DNA from: Cristatella mucedo
Taxonomy: Eukaryota > Bryozoa > Phylactolaemata > Cristatellidae
DNA: 64,000 nt
Direction: 5' to 3'
Assembly (NCBI GenBank): GCA_009760855.2
Contig: WPIO01000195.1
Coordinates: forward strand, 372,001-436,000
Every line of letters starts with the position of its first letter. The first letter of the stretch is position 1. The notes beneath the pieces are model-generated. The model saw nothing but the letters and a program-made list of their open reading frames with translations. It searched no databases and had not been told where the DNA came from. The position numbers and the translations under genes are program-made. Of this stretch, positions 63,393 to 64,000 are shown in pieces.

Positions 63393-64000
63393 TGGTGTAA
63401 TAAGCACAGTGTCTTTTCATGACACAAGTGTAGAGACTACTAGCAGTAGAGTAAAGTGAGTTAGGTTAATAAAACTGGCTGGTCAACATTACTTTTTAAT
63501 ATAAAAAAATGAACATCCATACTTGAAATCAGCAAAGTCAAGCTGAGCAACTGACCAGACTGACTCACCTCCACCTTTGAATTTTTGTATGTAGATAGAT
63601 TACAGCAATCGTCGTGTATGAACCCTGCGGAAATGCTGACCTTGAAAGAAGGCTGTTGGAAAGGAGAGGCTCATTCGAGCAGTCTAGTCCTAACGAAGCA
63701 AGCTGGAGCAGGGAATGCATTTCCTTATGCTAACAAATATTGATACCAGATTCTGAACCTCTGAGCCTCAGATCTTTGCCTGTGTGTTGTGGGAAGTCAC
63801 TGTAGCTGTGCCGCAAAGGTGCACTCTCTCAGCACTGCCTTCATTTTTCACCTGACGTCCAGCTTATTTATATTAGTCACTCGCACGGTTTCACCAATGC
63901 TTGTCGCAGACCAGCCTCGTTCTCGGCTGTACCTGGGCACGGCAGATCGAGAGCCATGCAGCTAGCTGTTCGATTGATAAGCAAGACAACCACCCTCACT

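Overview
The window reads as nuclear DNA of an invertebrate animal. Protein-coding genes are split by GT-AG introns, two of them are clear orthologues of conserved animal proteins (CCT7 and ASF1), and the spaces between exons are filled with decayed non-LTR retrotransposons, tRNA-derived SINEs and long microsatellites. A fragment of mitochondrial small-subunit rRNA near the right end keeps the bacterial-like 3' core but has a very short penultimate helix, as I would expect of a sponge, cnidarian or similar mitochondrion. The sequence does not let me name the species.

Layout. 1-23 kb: no complete gene. It holds one orphan exon-like open segment (1815-2008), many LINE fragments in both orientations, the 3' half of an R2/NeSL-like (restriction-like-endonuclease) element (10.0-11.0 kb), and large simple repeats (7.9-8.25 kb; 14.5-15.3 kb). 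23.4-29.4 kb, minus strand: a gene I identify as a C8orf74 homologue, with two well-supported exons, a probable first exon and a possible further 3' exon. 29.7-45.3 kb, plus strand: a complete CCT7 gene (chaperonin TRiC/CCT subunit eta). Eleven exons join without a frameshift into 543 codons plus stop. The two genes are head-to-head with about 275 bp between inferred start codons, which implies a shared promoter. 45.3-51.1 kb: intergenic, with LINE and SINE copies, then a GC-rich promoter with a CRE palindrome and a CCAAT box. 51.1-57.6 kb, plus strand: the first three coding exons of the histone chaperone ASF1 (134 codons). The last part of the gene is not visible and probably lies beyond the window. 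57.6-64 kb: inferred ASF1 intron with LINE remnants, a perfect 24-bp-arm hairpin and the mitochondrial rRNA insertion.

The repeats form a connected system. LINE family A (CR1/L2-like; its ORF2 ends in a conserved NSLPTCITTSPDLT-type segment) has a 3' tail with a short stem and an (ATT)n end. SINE family 2 carries a tail resembling that LINE tail, so it could be mobilised by it. SINE family 1 is tRNA-derived with a strong internal palindrome; two copies have inserted just after the same AARLV codons of two different LINE families. CCT7 acts in cytosolic folding of actin, tubulin and other clients, and ASF1 delivers H3-H4 to nucleosome assembly. I see no functional link between them beyond neighbourhood.
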